From Pseudomonadota bacterium (GTDB lineage Bacteria > Pseudomonadota > Gammaproteobacteria > Xanthomonadales > Xanthomonadaceae), in NCBI GenBank assembly GCA_023391775.1, contig JAEWAG010000276.1, positions 1-7,474 on the forward strand: 7,474 bases of DNA. The letters are read 5' to 3'. Below are positions 1 to 6,820 of the stretch, one piece after another (position 1 is the stretch's first letter; each line of letters starts with the position of its first letter). The notes beneath the pieces are model-generated. The model worked only from the letters and a program-made list of their open reading frames with translations. It did no database searches and was not told where the DNA came from. The position numbers and the translations under genes were made by a program.

Positions 1-635
1 CCGTCCACGCCCTCGCTCTCGGACACCAGGATGTGCACCGAGTCGATGTAGTTGCGGTTCCACACCGCTTCCAGCAGGGCGTTGCCGAAGCGCAGCGCCA
101 GCAGGTTCTGCACCGCCGCCTTGCCCAGGTAATGGTCGATGCGGAAGATCCGGTCCTCGTCGATCAGGCGGCCGATGGTCTCGTTGATCTCGCGCGCCGA
201 CGCCAGGTCGTGGCCGATCGGCTTTTCCAGCATCAGGCGGCTGGGAGCGGCGAACGCGCCGCCCAGGGCCAGGCCTTCGCAGGTGCTCATGTACAGGCCC
301 GGCGGGATCGACAGGTAGCTGACGCAGGGACGGTCGGCCAGGTCGCGCACGGCGTCGGCCACCGAGGCCGGGGTGCGCATGTCCACCGAGCGGTAGTCGA
401 CACGCTGCAGGAAGGCTTCCACCTGCTCGGCGGTGGGCGAGTAGTGCGACAGCGACGCGAAGCGCTCGCGCAGGATCCCGCGGAACTTCTCGGTGTCATG
501 CGGCGAAAGGGCCATCGCGCGGACGCGGAAGCCATCCGGCAGCAGGCCATCGCCCATCAGGCGCAGCAGCGAGGGGAACAGGTAGCGCTGGGCCAGGTCG
601 CCGGTGGCGCCGAACAGCAGCAGGGTGTCATGCAT
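1..635 (-). CDS. zwf: glucose-6-phosphate dehydrogenase, N-terminal part (cut by window edge)
   Basis: Oxidises glucose-6-phosphate to 6-phosphogluconolactone with NADP+ in the cytoplasm, the entry step of the oxidative pentose-phosphate and Entner-Doudoroff routes. About 211 codons are visible; the family is usually near 480-500 residues, so the C-terminal half lies beyond base 1. Visible motifs are the dinucleotide-binding GATGDLA (residues 9-15), EKPIG (137-141) and the substrate site RIDHYLGK with its His at 168 and Lys at 172, followed by AAVQNLLALRFGN. I chose the ATG at 635 because GGAAG sits 8 bases upstream and family similarity begins at once (HDTLLLFGATGDL). An in-frame ATG at 662 would add MPHPLEAHR but has a poorer ribosome site. 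The gene is divergent from the ABC ATPase and has its own promoter. Seen: motifs and frame. Known: enzyme family. Identity is very secure; the exact start is not. Confidence 0.95.
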   Translation of the reverse strand, partial: MHDTLLLFGATGDLAQRYLFPSLLRLMGDGLLPDGFRVRAMALSPHDTEKFRGILRERFASLSHYSPTAEQVEAFLQRVDYRSVDMRTPASVADAVRDLADRPCVSYLSIPPGLYMSTCEGLALGGAFAAPSRLMLEKPIGHDLASAREINETIGRLIDEDRIFRIDHYLGKAAVQNLLALRFGNALLEAVWNRNYIDSVHILVSESEGVD

Positions 636-687
636 CCGGTGGGCTTCCAGGGGGTGGGGCATCGGTACGGTGGCTTCTCTGGGATCG

Positions 688-704
688 CACCCGCGCGGCG
701 GGTG
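688..704 (-). other. stem-loop in the zwf leader
   Basis: CACCCGC and GCGGGTG form a perfect 7-bp stem with a 3-base loop. If the promoter at 747-775 is used, this lies inside the untranslated leader of zwf, some 26 bases before the ATG at 662 and 53 before the ATG at 635. It has no U tract, so a terminator role is unlikely. It could affect mRNA stability or simply reflect high GC content. The structure is seen; any function is conjecture. Confidence 0.35.
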
Positions 705-746
705 GAAGGTGGGCGGATAACCGCAGGTAATGCGTCAAACTTCCGA

Positions 747-775
747 AATATGGCCGCCGGCATGGGTAATGTCCA
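747..775 (-). promoter_or_regulatory. candidate sigma70 promoter for zwf
   Basis: On the minus strand TGGACA (770-775, five of six matches to TTGACA) is followed after exactly 17 bases by CATATT (747-752, four of six matches to TATAAT). Transcription would start near 740 and give a leader of about 80-105 bases before zwf. This is the best-spaced promoter-like pair on the minus strand in the divergent region. It is judged by eye only; no start site data are available. Confidence 0.5.
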
Positions 776-797
776 GTGGGCATAACCGTCTCGATGG

Positions 798-805
798 AAA
801 CGTTT
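798..805. promoter_or_regulatory. LacI-type palindrome AAACGTTT
   Basis: A perfect 8-bp palindrome with a central CG, the core typical of LacI/PurR-family operators. It stands 22 bases upstream of the proposed zwf -35 element and about 170 bases before the ABC ATPase, between two carbohydrate genes that are plausible targets of a sugar-responsive LacI-type repressor. The flanking bases (GATGG to the left, AGCGC to the right) do not extend the symmetry, so the site is a weak or chance match. No regulator gene is present in the window. Confidence 0.3.
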
Positions 806-864
806 AGCGCCATGCTGGCCCGTATGTCCTGGACCCGGCGTGGCGGCGGGCAGGAGGGCGGCAC

Positions 865-877
865 GTGGCGCCGCCAC
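865..877. repeat. 13-bp palindrome GTGGCGCCGCCAC
   Basis: Two perfect 6-bp arms (GTGGCG and CGCCAC) flank one central base. It lies about 100 bases upstream of the ABC ATPase start in the divergent noncoding region. The size suits a dimeric regulator, but a GC-rich background makes such palindromes fairly common. No known consensus is recognised. Confidence 0.25.
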
Positions 878-900
878 TCGGTCTCCACCGCCCGGCGTGA

Positions 901-926
901 CATCATCGGCCGGTCCGGCCGTGATG
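901..926. repeat. imperfect palindrome/hairpin upstream of the ABC ATPase gene
   Basis: CATCA, one unpaired T, then CGGCCGG-T-CCGGCCG and TGATG form an inverted repeat of 12 paired positions per arm with a single-base bulge; as RNA the central bases would form the loop. It ends 49 bases before the ATPase start, so it may fall in that gene's leader. It lacks a following T run, which argues against an intrinsic terminator. An operator or leader structure is possible; no function is assigned. Confidence 0.35.
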
Positions 927-975
927 CGCGGGGGCGGCCGCGGCCCGGCCGGTTGAATACGTATGCGGAGGACCG

Positions 976-2055
976 ATGGCGGACGTTGAGCTGGAACAGG
1001 TGCGCAAGGTGTACGGCAACGGTCAGGTCGCCGTGCATGGTGCCTCGTTCCGGATCGCCGACGGCGAGCTGCTGGTGCTGGTCGGCCCGTCCGGCTGCGG
1101 CAAGTCGACCCTGTTGCGGATGATTGCCGGGCTGGAGGAGATCAGCTCCGGCACCCTGCGCATCGGCGGGCGGGTGGTGAACGACGTGCCCCCGCGCGAC
1201 CGCGACATCGCCATGGTGTTCCAGAGCTATGCGCTGTACCCGCACATGACGGTGGCCGGCAACCTGGCCTTCGGCCTCAAGCTGCGGGGCGCGCCGCGTG
1301 GCGAAGTGGAGCGCCGCGTGACGTCGGCCGCGGCGATGCTGGGCCTGGAGGGCATGCTGGACAAGCGTCCGGCCGAACTGTCAGGCGGGCAGCGCCAGCG
1401 CGTGGCCCTGGGACGGGCGCTGGTGCGCGAGCCGGCGGTATTCCTGCTCGACGAGCCACTCTCCAATCTTGACGCCAAGCTGCGCCAGGGCACGCGCACG
1501 GAGATCGCCCGGCTGCACCAGCGCCTGGGCACGACCATGGTCTACGTCACCCATGACCAGGTGGAGGCCATGACCCTGGGGCAGCGCATCGTGGTCCTGG
1601 ACCAGGGCCGGGTGCAGCAGATCGACACCCCGATGGCGCTGTACGAGCGTCCGGCCAACCTGTTCGTCGCCGGCTTCCTCGGCAGCCCGGCAATGAACCT
1701 GGTGCGCGGCCACCTGCGGCCCGGTGCCGGCCTGCGACTGGCGTTGGACGGGGGGGCGCACGTGCCGTTGCCCGGCGCCCGGGTGGCAGACGAGTGGGCA
1801 GGGCGCGAGGTCGTGCTGGGCGTACGCCCGGAGCATCTGCTGCCCGCGACGGACGGCGAGGGCCTGCTGGCGCGGGTCGAGGTGGTCGAGGCGGTGGGTA
1901 GCGAGGCCTACCTGCACCTGGACTTTGCCGGCCAGCGGCTGGTGGCCCGGTTCCCGCCACAGGATCTGCCGGCGCCCGGCGACCAGATCGCCCTCCGCCC
2001 GGATCCAGCGCGGCTGCACTTCTTCGATCCGGCCTCCGGCACCCGTCTGGCCTGA
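976..2055 (+). CDS. MalK/UgpC-type sugar ABC transporter ATP-binding protein
   Basis: A 359-residue ATPase that would power a carbohydrate importer from the inner face of the cytoplasmic membrane. The nucleotide-binding domain shows Walker A GPSGCGKST (37-45), Q-loop Gln83, signature LSGGQ (135-139), Walker B VFLLDE (155-160), D-loop SNLD (163-166) and switch His193 in VTHDQVEAMTL. From about residue 235 the C-terminal part fits the TOBE/OB-fold regulatory domain, including VLGVRPEHL. Length and the ALYPHMTV segment match the MalK/UgpC/MsmX group. GGAGG (967-971) lies just before the ATG and supports the start. No permease or binding-protein gene is adjacent, so it may serve transporters encoded elsewhere, as MsmX does. 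The substrate (maltose, trehalose, glycerol-phosphate or other) cannot be told from the sequence. It ends 16 bases from the convergent ygfZ with no obvious terminator between them. Confidence 0.93.
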   Translation: MADVELEQVRKVYGNGQVAVHGASFRIADGELLVLVGPSGCGKSTLLRMIAGLEEISSGTLRIGGRVVNDVPPRDRDIAMVFQSYALYPHMTVAGNLAFGLKLRGAPRGEVERRVTSAAAMLGLEGMLDKRPAELSGGQRQRVALGRALVREPAVFLLDEPLSNLDAKLRQGTRTEIARLHQRLGTTMVYVTHDQVEAMTLGQRIVVLDQGRVQQIDTPMALYERPANLFVAGFLGSPAMNLVRGHLRPGAGLRLALDGGAHVPLPGARVADEWAGREVVLGVRPEHLLPATDGEGLLARVEVVEAVGSEAYLHLDFAGQRLVARFPPQDLPAPGDQIALRPDPARLHFFDPASGTRLA

Positions 2056-2071
2056 GCGGGTCCGGCGCAGC

Positions 2072-2953
2072 TCAGCGCGCCAGCCCGTCCTCGACCGGCA
2101 GCACGCGGACGGATTGGCCGGCCACCTGCAGCGGACCGTCGCCACGCTCCAGCGGCAACACCGCCAGCGCCGAGCGCGGCGCATGTCCAGCGGCGGCAAC
2201 CACGGCGCCCAGGGCCCGGCCGTCCTGGCTGACCTCCGCTCCGGCTTCCACCGAATCGTCTACGGCCAGTAGCAACAGCTCGCGCTTGGCCTTGCCGAGG
2301 AAATGGGTCCGGGCCACGATTTCCTGGCCCGGATAGCAGCCCTTGCTCACGCTGTAGGCGCGTAGCCGCTCCAGGCCCAACTGCTGCGGGGTCCACTGGC
2401 CACGCTGGCTCTCCGGGAGCCGCGGCAGGCCGGCGTGCAGGTCGGCGACCGCCCAGGCCTGGCGCGCACCTGGATCTTCAGTGCCCGTTTCCCGCCCGAT
2501 CCGCAGGGTGCGGGCCCGGCTCGCCGAACTGAAGTCCAGTTCCAGTCCATCGCCGTCCGCATGGACGGCAGCATTGCCCCCGGAGGCACGGGACGGCGCG
2601 ACAAACGCGCCGCCGGGGAGGAGCTCCGGGCGCGCGGTGATGGTTACCTTGCGCCGGAACACGAACCGGCGCAGCGCGTCGCCGAGCTCGGCCGCGGGCA
2701 GGTCCGGCACCAGCAGGCGCAGCGACTGCTCACCGCTGCGCACCAGCGCGAACACCGCCAGGACCCGGCCCTTGGCGTTGAGCCAGGCGCTCCATTGCCA
2801 GTCCGTCACGGCCAGCGAAGTGACGTCGCTGGCAAACTGGGCGTGGGCGAAGGCCAGCGCTTCCGGTCCGTCCAGGGCCAGCACCGACCAGTCGTCGAGG
2901 GTGAAAAAATCCCCTTGATTCAAAGGGGTTGGAAGGGGCTGGTTGTCAGGCAC
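2072..2953 (-). CDS. ygfZ: folate-binding YgfZ/GcvT-like Fe-S maintenance protein
   Basis: A 293-residue cytoplasmic protein of the GcvT-like fold. In Escherichia coli, YgfZ binds folate and helps keep certain Fe-S enzymes active. The family signature K-G-C-Y-x-G-Q-E is complete at residues 204-211 with the essential Cys at 206, followed by EIVARTHFLGKAKREL. The N-terminal part has the expected LDGPEALAFAHAQFASDV (28-45) and LNAKGRVLAVF (58-68). The start is a GTG at 2953 with only a weak GGGG upstream; no better in-frame start is seen, and family similarity begins soon after. The gene diverges from the SDH operon, and its first codons contain the -35 box of the SDH promoter. Placement beside complex II, which needs three Fe-S clusters, suits its role, but direct action on SdhB is inference. 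Confidence 0.92.
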   Translation of the reverse strand: MPDNQPLPTPLNQGDFFTLDDWSVLALDGPEALAFAHAQFASDVTSLAVTDWQWSAWLNAKGRVLAVFALVRSGEQSLRLLVPDLPAAELGDALRRFVFRRKVTITARPELLPGGAFVAPSRASGGNAAVHADGDGLELDFSSASRARTLRIGRETGTEDPGARQAWAVADLHAGLPRLPESQRGQWTPQQLGLERLRAYSVSKGCYPGQEIVARTHFLGKAKRELLLLAVDDSVEAGAEVSQDGRALGAVVAAAGHAPRSALAVLPLERGDGPLQVAGQSVRVLPVEDGLAR

Positions 2954-2972
2954 GTTAACCCCGGCTTAAAAT
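2943..2972 (+). promoter_or_regulatory. promoter of the succinate dehydrogenase operon
   Basis: TTGTCA (2943-2948, five of six to TTGACA) and TAAAAT (2967-2972, five of six to TATAAT) are separated by 18 bases. Transcription should begin near 2979-2980, leaving a leader of about 15 bases that contains AAGGAG (2985-2990). The -35 box lies within codons 2-4 of the divergent ygfZ. The stretch is strikingly AT-rich for this DNA and includes the palindrome AAAATTTT (2968-2975). It is the strongest promoter-like sequence in the window. Confidence 0.65.
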
Positions 2973-2994
2973 TTTGTGCATTGCAAGGAGTCCC

Positions 2995-3165
2995 ATGATA
3001 GGTCATAGCCCCGCGGTTCCCGAGCCCGACGATGCGGCCGAGGCCGTGCCGACGACGGGACAGGACACCGGAAAGGTGCCGCCGCGCGAGATCGGCGGGC
3101 GTGAGGGTCCGGAGCCGACCCGCTACGGGGATTGGGAAAAGAACGGGCGCTGCATCGACTTCTGA
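2995..3165 (+). CDS. succinate dehydrogenase assembly factor 4 (DUF1674)
   Basis: A 56-residue protein whose C-terminal half carries the DUF1674/SDHAF4 signature: EIGG at 32-35, GPEPTRYGDWE at 38-48 and GRCIDF at 51-56. The N-terminal 30 residues are Pro/Asp/Ala-rich and probably unstructured. In mitochondria SDHAF4 binds flavinylated SdhA, promotes its joining to SdhB and limits oxidant formation; the bacterial homologue is expected to act likewise in the cytoplasm. The ATG at 2995 is chosen because AAGGAG ends four bases before it; an upstream TTG at 2974 is in frame but overlaps the promoter. It is the first gene of the operon, 63 bases before sdhC, so it should be made together with the enzyme it serves. 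Family assignment is secure; the bacterial role is inferred from homologues. Confidence 0.88.
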   Translation: MIGHSPAVPEPDDAAEAVPTTGQDTGKVPPREIGGREGPEPTRYGDWEKNGRCIDF

Positions 3166-3228
3166 TCGATGCCGCGCCTCGAGCCACGCGGGCGGCATGC
3201 CCGCACAGCCGAGACAACGAGCCAGCGA

Positions 3229-3621
3229 ATGAGCAGCCGCGAACGCCCCCTGTCACCCCACCTGCAGGGGTACCGCTGGCAGGTCCAGATGGTGACCTCG
3301 ATCCTGCACCGCGCCACGGGCATTGCCCTGGCCGCCGGTGCCCTGGTCCTAGCCGGCGGCCTGCTGGCCCTGATGCTCGGCCCCGATTCGTGGGCCTGCT
3401 TCACCGACATGGCCTCTGCCTGGTACGGAAAGCTGTTCCTGTTCGGGTGGACCTGGGCCTTCGCCTACCACCTGCTCAACGGCATCCGCCACATCGTCCA
3501 GGACTTCGCCCACGGCTACAGCATCGGCGCGTTCGTCCGCAACAGCTGGCTGTCGATCATCGGCAGCCTGGTGATCACCGCCATCGTCTGGGTCGTCGCG
3601 CTGAACGGAGGTGCCGCGTGA
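3229..3621 (+). CDS. sdhC: succinate dehydrogenase cytochrome b556 subunit SdhC
   Basis: A 130-residue membrane-anchor subunit of complex II that binds haem b and ubiquinone with SdhD. RPLSPHLQGYRW (6-17) is the typical N-terminal lead; the SILHRATG segment gives Ser24 and Arg28, matching the quinone-site Ser27 and Arg31 of Escherichia coli. His81, in YHLLNGIRH, matches the haem ligand His84. Three membrane segments are expected near 29-50, 65-86 and 107-126. The ATG at 3229 is preferred: the protein then starts MSSRERPLSP and has normal family length. An in-frame ATG at 3169 would add 20 Arg-rich residues unlike the family. The ribosome site is weak (ACGAG). The gene overlaps sdhD by four bases, indicating coupled translation. 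Confidence 0.95.
   Translation: MSSRERPLSPHLQGYRWQVQMVTSILHRATGIALAAGALVLAGGLLALMLGPDSWACFTDMASAWYGKLFLFGWTWAFAYHLLNGIRHIVQDFAHGYSIGAFVRNSWLSIIGSLVITAIVWVVALNGGAA
3607..3611 (+). promoter_or_regulatory. ribosome binding site GGAGG setting the GTG start of sdhD
   Basis: GGAGG lies inside the last codons of sdhC, six bases before the GTG at 3618. No ATG occurs at a suitable place in that frame, so this site decides the sdhD start and the four-base GTGA overlap with the sdhC stop. Confidence 0.8.
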
Positions 3622-4001
3622 GCCGTTTCCGTACCCCGCTCAAGAACGTGCGCGGCCTTGGCACCGCCAAGACCGGTACCGAGCATTTCGTCCACCAGCG
3701 CCTGACCGCGACCGCCCTGGTGTTCCTCGGCCTGTGGTTCGTGTGGTTCGTGGTCAGCCTGGTAGGCGCCGACTACCTGGCCGCGGTCGATGCGGTGTCC
3801 AAGCCGTGGAACGCGGTGCTGCTGGTCGGGTTCCTGGTGGCGGTGTTCTGGCACGCCCAGCTGGGCCTGCAGGTGGTGCTGGAGGACTACGTGCACAACT
3901 CGCTGCTGGCCCTGGCACTCCAGGTCAGCGTGAAATTCATCGCGGTGCTGGGCGCGATCGTCAGCATCTTCGCCGTGGCCCGCATCGCGCTGGCTGCTTG
4001 A
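3618..4001 (+). CDS. sdhD: succinate dehydrogenase hydrophobic anchor subunit SdhD
   Basis: A 127-residue second membrane anchor of complex II. His79 in FWHAQLGLQ corresponds to the haem ligand His71 of Escherichia coli, and Asp90-Tyr91 in VLEDYVH, eleven residues on, match the quinone-site Asp82-Tyr83. Three hydrophobic segments lie near 30-51, 66-88 and 98-124. The N-terminal [12 protein letters not shown] and the HFVHQRLTA stretch are typical of the proteobacterial family. The start is GTG at 3618, in the overlap GTGA with sdhC and behind a strong GGAGG. sdhA follows after 22 bases. Nothing is missing or unusual. Confidence 0.95.
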   Translation: MSRFRTPLKNVRGLGTAKTGTEHFVHQRLTATALVFLGLWFVWFVVSLVGADYLAAVDAVSKPWNAVLLVGFLVAVFWHAQLGLQVVLEDYVHNSLLALALQVSVKFIAVLGAIVSIFAVARIALAA

Positions 4002-4023
4002 GCGCGCAAAGGAACAAGACTCG

Positions 4024-5814
4024 ATGTCCGCCTACAAGATCACCGAACACAAGTACGACATGGTCGTCGTCGGCGCCGGTGGCGCCGGCCTGCGCGCCAC
4101 CTTCGGCTTGGCCCAGAAGGGCCTGCAGACGGTCTGCCTGACCAAGGTCTTCCCGACCCGCTCCCACACCGTGGCCGCGCAGGGCGGCATTTCCGCGGCG
4201 CTGGCCAACATGGGCGAGGACGACTGGCGCTACCACTTCTACGACACCATCAAGGGCTCGGACTGGCTGGGCGACCAGGACGCGATCGAGTACATGTGCC
4301 GCGAGGCCATCCCGGCCATCATCGAGCTGGAGCACTACGGCGTCCCGTTCTCGCGGACCGAGGACGGCAAGATCTACCAGCGCCCCTTCGGTGGCATGAC
4401 CACCAAGTTCGGCGAAGGCCCGCCGGCCCAGCGCACCTGCGCGGCGGCCGACCGCACCGGCCACGCCATGCTGCACACGCTGTACCAGCAGTCGCTGGCG
4501 CATGACGCGCGCTTCATGATCGAGTACTTCGCGCTGGACCTGATCTTCGACGAAGAGGGTGCCTGCCGCGGTGTGCTCGCCCTGGACATGGCCGAAGGCT
4601 CGCTGCACCTGTTCCGCGCCCATGGCGTGGTGCTGGCGACCGGCGGCTAAGGTCGCGCCTACTTCAGCGCCACCTCCGCGCACACCTGTACCGGTGACGG
4701 CGGCGGCCTGGTGGCCCGCGCCGGTCTTCCGCTGCAGGACATGGAGTTCGTGCAGTTCCATCCGACCGGCATCTATGGCGCCGGCTGCCTGATCACCGAG
4801 GGCGTGCGCGGCGAAGGCGGCATCCTGCGCAACAGCAACGGCGAGCGCTTCATGGAGCGCTACGCTCCGCACTACAAGGATCTCGCCTCGCGCGACGTGG
4901 TCTCCCGTTCGATGACCATCGAGATCCGCGAGGGCCGTGGCGTCGGCGAGCACAAGGACCACATCCTGCTCGACCTGACCCACCTGGGTCCGGGCGTGAT
5001 CGACGAGAAGCTGCCCGGCATCGCCGAAAGCGCGCGCATCTTCGCCGGCGTGGACGTGCACAAGCAGCCGATCCCGGTGATCCCGACCGTGCACTACAAC
5101 ATGGGCGGCATTCCGACCAACTACCACGGCGAAGTCGTGCGCAAGGTCGGTGACAACCCCGACGCGGTCGTGCCCGGCCTGTATGCCATCGGCGAAGCGG
5201 CCTGCGTGTCGGTGCACGGCGCCAACCGCCTGGGTTCCAACTCGCTGCTGGACCTGGTCGTGTTCGGTCGTGCGGTGGCCAACCGCTGTGCCGAGACCAT
5301 CAAGAAGGGCGCGCCGCACAAGCCGCTGGCTTCGGACGCCTGCGACAAGGCGCTGGGCCAGCTGGACAAGCTGCGCCATGCCAGCGGCGACACGCCGACC
5401 GCGGTGATCCGTGACCGCATGCAGCGCACCATGCAGGCCGACGCCGCAGTGTTCCGCACCAGCAAGACCCTGCAGGAAGGCTGCGAGAAGATGTCGCAGA
5501 TCTTCGACAGCTTCCAGGACGTGCGCGTCTCCGACCGTTCGCTGGTGTGGAACTCGGACCTGATCGAGACCTACGAGCTGCACAACCTGCTGCTCAACGC
5601 GGTCGCCACGATCAATTCGGCCGAGCAGCGCAAGGAAAGCCGCGGTGCCCACGCGCACGAGGACTTCCCGGAGCGCGACGACGTGAACTGGCACAAGCAC
5701 ACGCTGGTGACCGTGGACGAGAAGGGCAAGTGCAGCTTCGACTATCGCCCGGTCCACATGTACACGCTCACCGACGACGTGTCCGTGGTCCCGCCGAAGC
5801 CGCGCGTCTACTGA
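4024..5814 (+). pseudogene. sdhA: succinate dehydrogenase flavoprotein SdhA, interrupted by an in-frame TAA
   Basis: Catalytic subunit of complex II: oxidises succinate to fumarate through covalently bound FAD on the cytoplasmic side. Read through the stop, it spans 596 residues, the normal length. Codon 209 (4648-4650) is TAA where the family has Tyr in GGYGRAYFSA. Before it are the FAD motif GAGGAG (17-22) and the flavin-linked His48 in [12 protein letters not shown]. After it come QFHPTGI with His246, Thr258-Glu259 and RGEGG, catalytic-type Arg290 in SRDVV, His357 in [11 protein letters not shown] and Arg402 in [13 protein letters not shown]. The start at 4024 has AAAGGAA (4008-4014) upstream. 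As written, translation gives a 208-residue fragment (4024-4650); 4651-5814 stays open without a good restart. The undamaged remainder suggests a sequencing error or very recent mutation. If real, flavoprotein function is lost and sdhB expression may fall. Confidence 0.93.
4648..4650 (+). other. premature TAA at sdhA codon 209
   Basis: The reading frame on both sides is the same and the flanking protein (VVLATGG before, [17 protein letters not shown] after) is canonical SdhA. A single change at base 4650 from C or T to A would turn a Tyr codon into this stop. Every other gene end visible in the window uses TGA. Readthrough or codon reassignment is not supported by anything else here. Confidence 0.9.
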
Positions 5815-5822
5815 GCCGGGAC

Positions 5823-6002
5823 ATGCCGCGCCTTCGTCCACCAATCACGGCATCGCACGCGGCTACGGAGCGCTCCGGCGTTCCGGCGCCACGCGGACCG
5901 GTTGCAGGGCAGGGTGCGGTGGCGTTGCCGCGCTGGCACGCCGACCTCCTTTCCATGATCCATCGCGCCTTCCGCTCCGGCGAAGCCGCGCGGGCCGCCT
6001 GA
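5823..6002 (+). CDS. doubtful small ORF between sdhA and sdhB
   Basis: A 59-codon frame fills most of the 204-base gap between sdhA and sdhB, starting 8 bases after the sdhA stop and ending 16 bases before the sdhB start. It has no clear ribosome site (only GCCGGGAC before the ATG). The first half ([17 protein letters not shown]) has codon use unlike the neighbours; the second half, [25 protein letters not shown], uses typical G/C-ending codons and could form a short amphipathic helix. No domain is recognised. Such a gap is unusual in a tight operon, so it may be a small lineage-specific gene, a translated linker or noncoding spacer. Function unknown. Confidence 0.3.
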   Translation: MPRLRPPITASHAATERSGVPAPRGPVAGQGAVALPRWHADLLSMIHRAFRSGEAARAA

Positions 6003-6018
6003 GCCAACGAGAACAGCC

Positions 6019-6801
6019 ATGGCAGAGTTCACCCTCCCCAAGAATTCCAAGATCGGCAAGGGCAAGCATTATCCCGCCCAGGGGGCCAAGAACACCCGTG
6101 TGTTCAAGGTCTATCGCTGGAGCCCGGATGACGATGCCAATCCCCGCACCGATACCTACGAGGTCGACCTGGACAGCTGCGGCCCGATGGTTCTGGACGC
6201 GCTGATCAAGATCAAGAACGAGATCGATCCGACCCTGACCTTCCGTCGTTCCTGTCGCGAAGGCATCTGCGGTTCGTGCGCGATGAACATCGACGGCACC
6301 AACACGCTGGCGTGCACCCGCGCCATCGCCGACTGCCGCAAGGCCGAAGTGCCGATCTACCCGCTTCCGCACATGGATGTGGTCAAGGACCTGGTGCCTG
6401 ACCTGACCCACTTCTATGCGCAGTACGCTTCGATCAAGCCGTGGATCCGCACCCAGACCCCGCCGCCGCCGGATCGCGAGCGCCTGCAGTCGCCGGAAGA
6501 CCGCAAGAAGCTGGACGGGCTGTACGAATGCATCCTGTGCGCCTGCTGCTCGACCAGCTGCCCGAGCTACTGGTGGAATGGCGAGCGCTACCTGGGCCCG
6601 GCGATCCTGCTGCAGGCCTACCGCTGGATCATCGACTCGCGCGACGAAGACACCGGTGCGCGCCTGGATGACCTGGAAGACCCGTTCAAGCTGTACCGCT
6701 GCCACACGATCATGAACTGCGCCCGGACCTGCCCGAAGGGGCTCAACCCGGCGCTCGCCATCGCCGAGATCAAGAAGCTGATGATGGCCAGGCGCGCCTG
6801 A
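6019..6801 (+). CDS. sdhB: succinate dehydrogenase iron-sulfur subunit SdhB
   Basis: A 260-residue electron-transfer subunit of complex II that carries electrons from the FAD of SdhA to ubiquinone. The N-terminal ferredoxin domain binds [2Fe-2S] through Cys79, Cys84, Cys87 and Cys99 (CREGICGSC, then TLAC). In the C-terminal domain Cys171, Cys174, Cys177 and Cys238 should bind [4Fe-4S], and Cys181, Cys228 and Cys234 the [3Fe-4S] cluster. Quinone-site residues Pro182, Trp186, His229 and Ile231 match Pro160, Trp164, His207 and Ile209 of Escherichia coli. It has about 20 more N-terminal residues than the Escherichia coli protein, rich in Lys. The start at 6019 has only a weak GAGAAC upstream. It is the last gene of the operon, with a terminator 19 bases downstream. 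All cluster ligands are present. Confidence 0.97.
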   Translation: MAEFTLPKNSKIGKGKHYPAQGAKNTRVFKVYRWSPDDDANPRTDTYEVDLDSCGPMVLDALIKIKNEIDPTLTFRRSCREGICGSCAMNIDGTNTLACTRAIADCRKAEVPIYPLPHMDVVKDLVPDLTHFYAQYASIKPWIRTQTPPPPDRERLQSPEDRKKLDGLYECILCACCSTSCPSYWWNGERYLGPAILLQAYRWIIDSRDEDTGARLDDLEDPFKLYRCHTIMNCARTCPKGLNPALAIAEIKKLMMARRA

Positions 6802-6820
6802 CCGACGCGCATGGAGTCAA

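Noticed and set aside
33..785. 250-codon plus-strand frame over zwf
   Set aside because: Gln/Ala/Val-rich antisense shadow; zwf on the minus strand has clear family motifs.
3132..3617. Long N-terminal extension of SdhD
   Set aside because: The frame is open upstream only by chance within sdhC; GGAGG before the GTG at 3618 and family length fix the start.
4648..4650. TAA as a recoded (readthrough or reassigned) codon
   Set aside because: No recoding element is visible, TAA is not a selenocysteine codon, and the family has an ordinary Tyr codon here; a base error or mutation is simpler.
4711..5814. Separate gene starting at the GTG at 4711
   Set aside because: It is the in-frame remainder of sdhA after the TAA, with no ribosome site and with upstream conserved SdhA residues between 4651 and 4711 that would be lost.
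3961..5844. 627-codon open frame on the minus strand across sdhA
   Set aside because: It is a shadow of sdhA: GC-rich codons on the opposite strand give long Val/His/Gly/Ala-rich frames without stops. It has no recognisable domain and no ribosome site, whereas the plus strand encodes SdhA.
5863..6705. 280-codon minus-strand frame across sdhB
   Set aside because: Same antisense effect; the plus strand has every SdhB cluster ligand and the minus product resembles nothing known.
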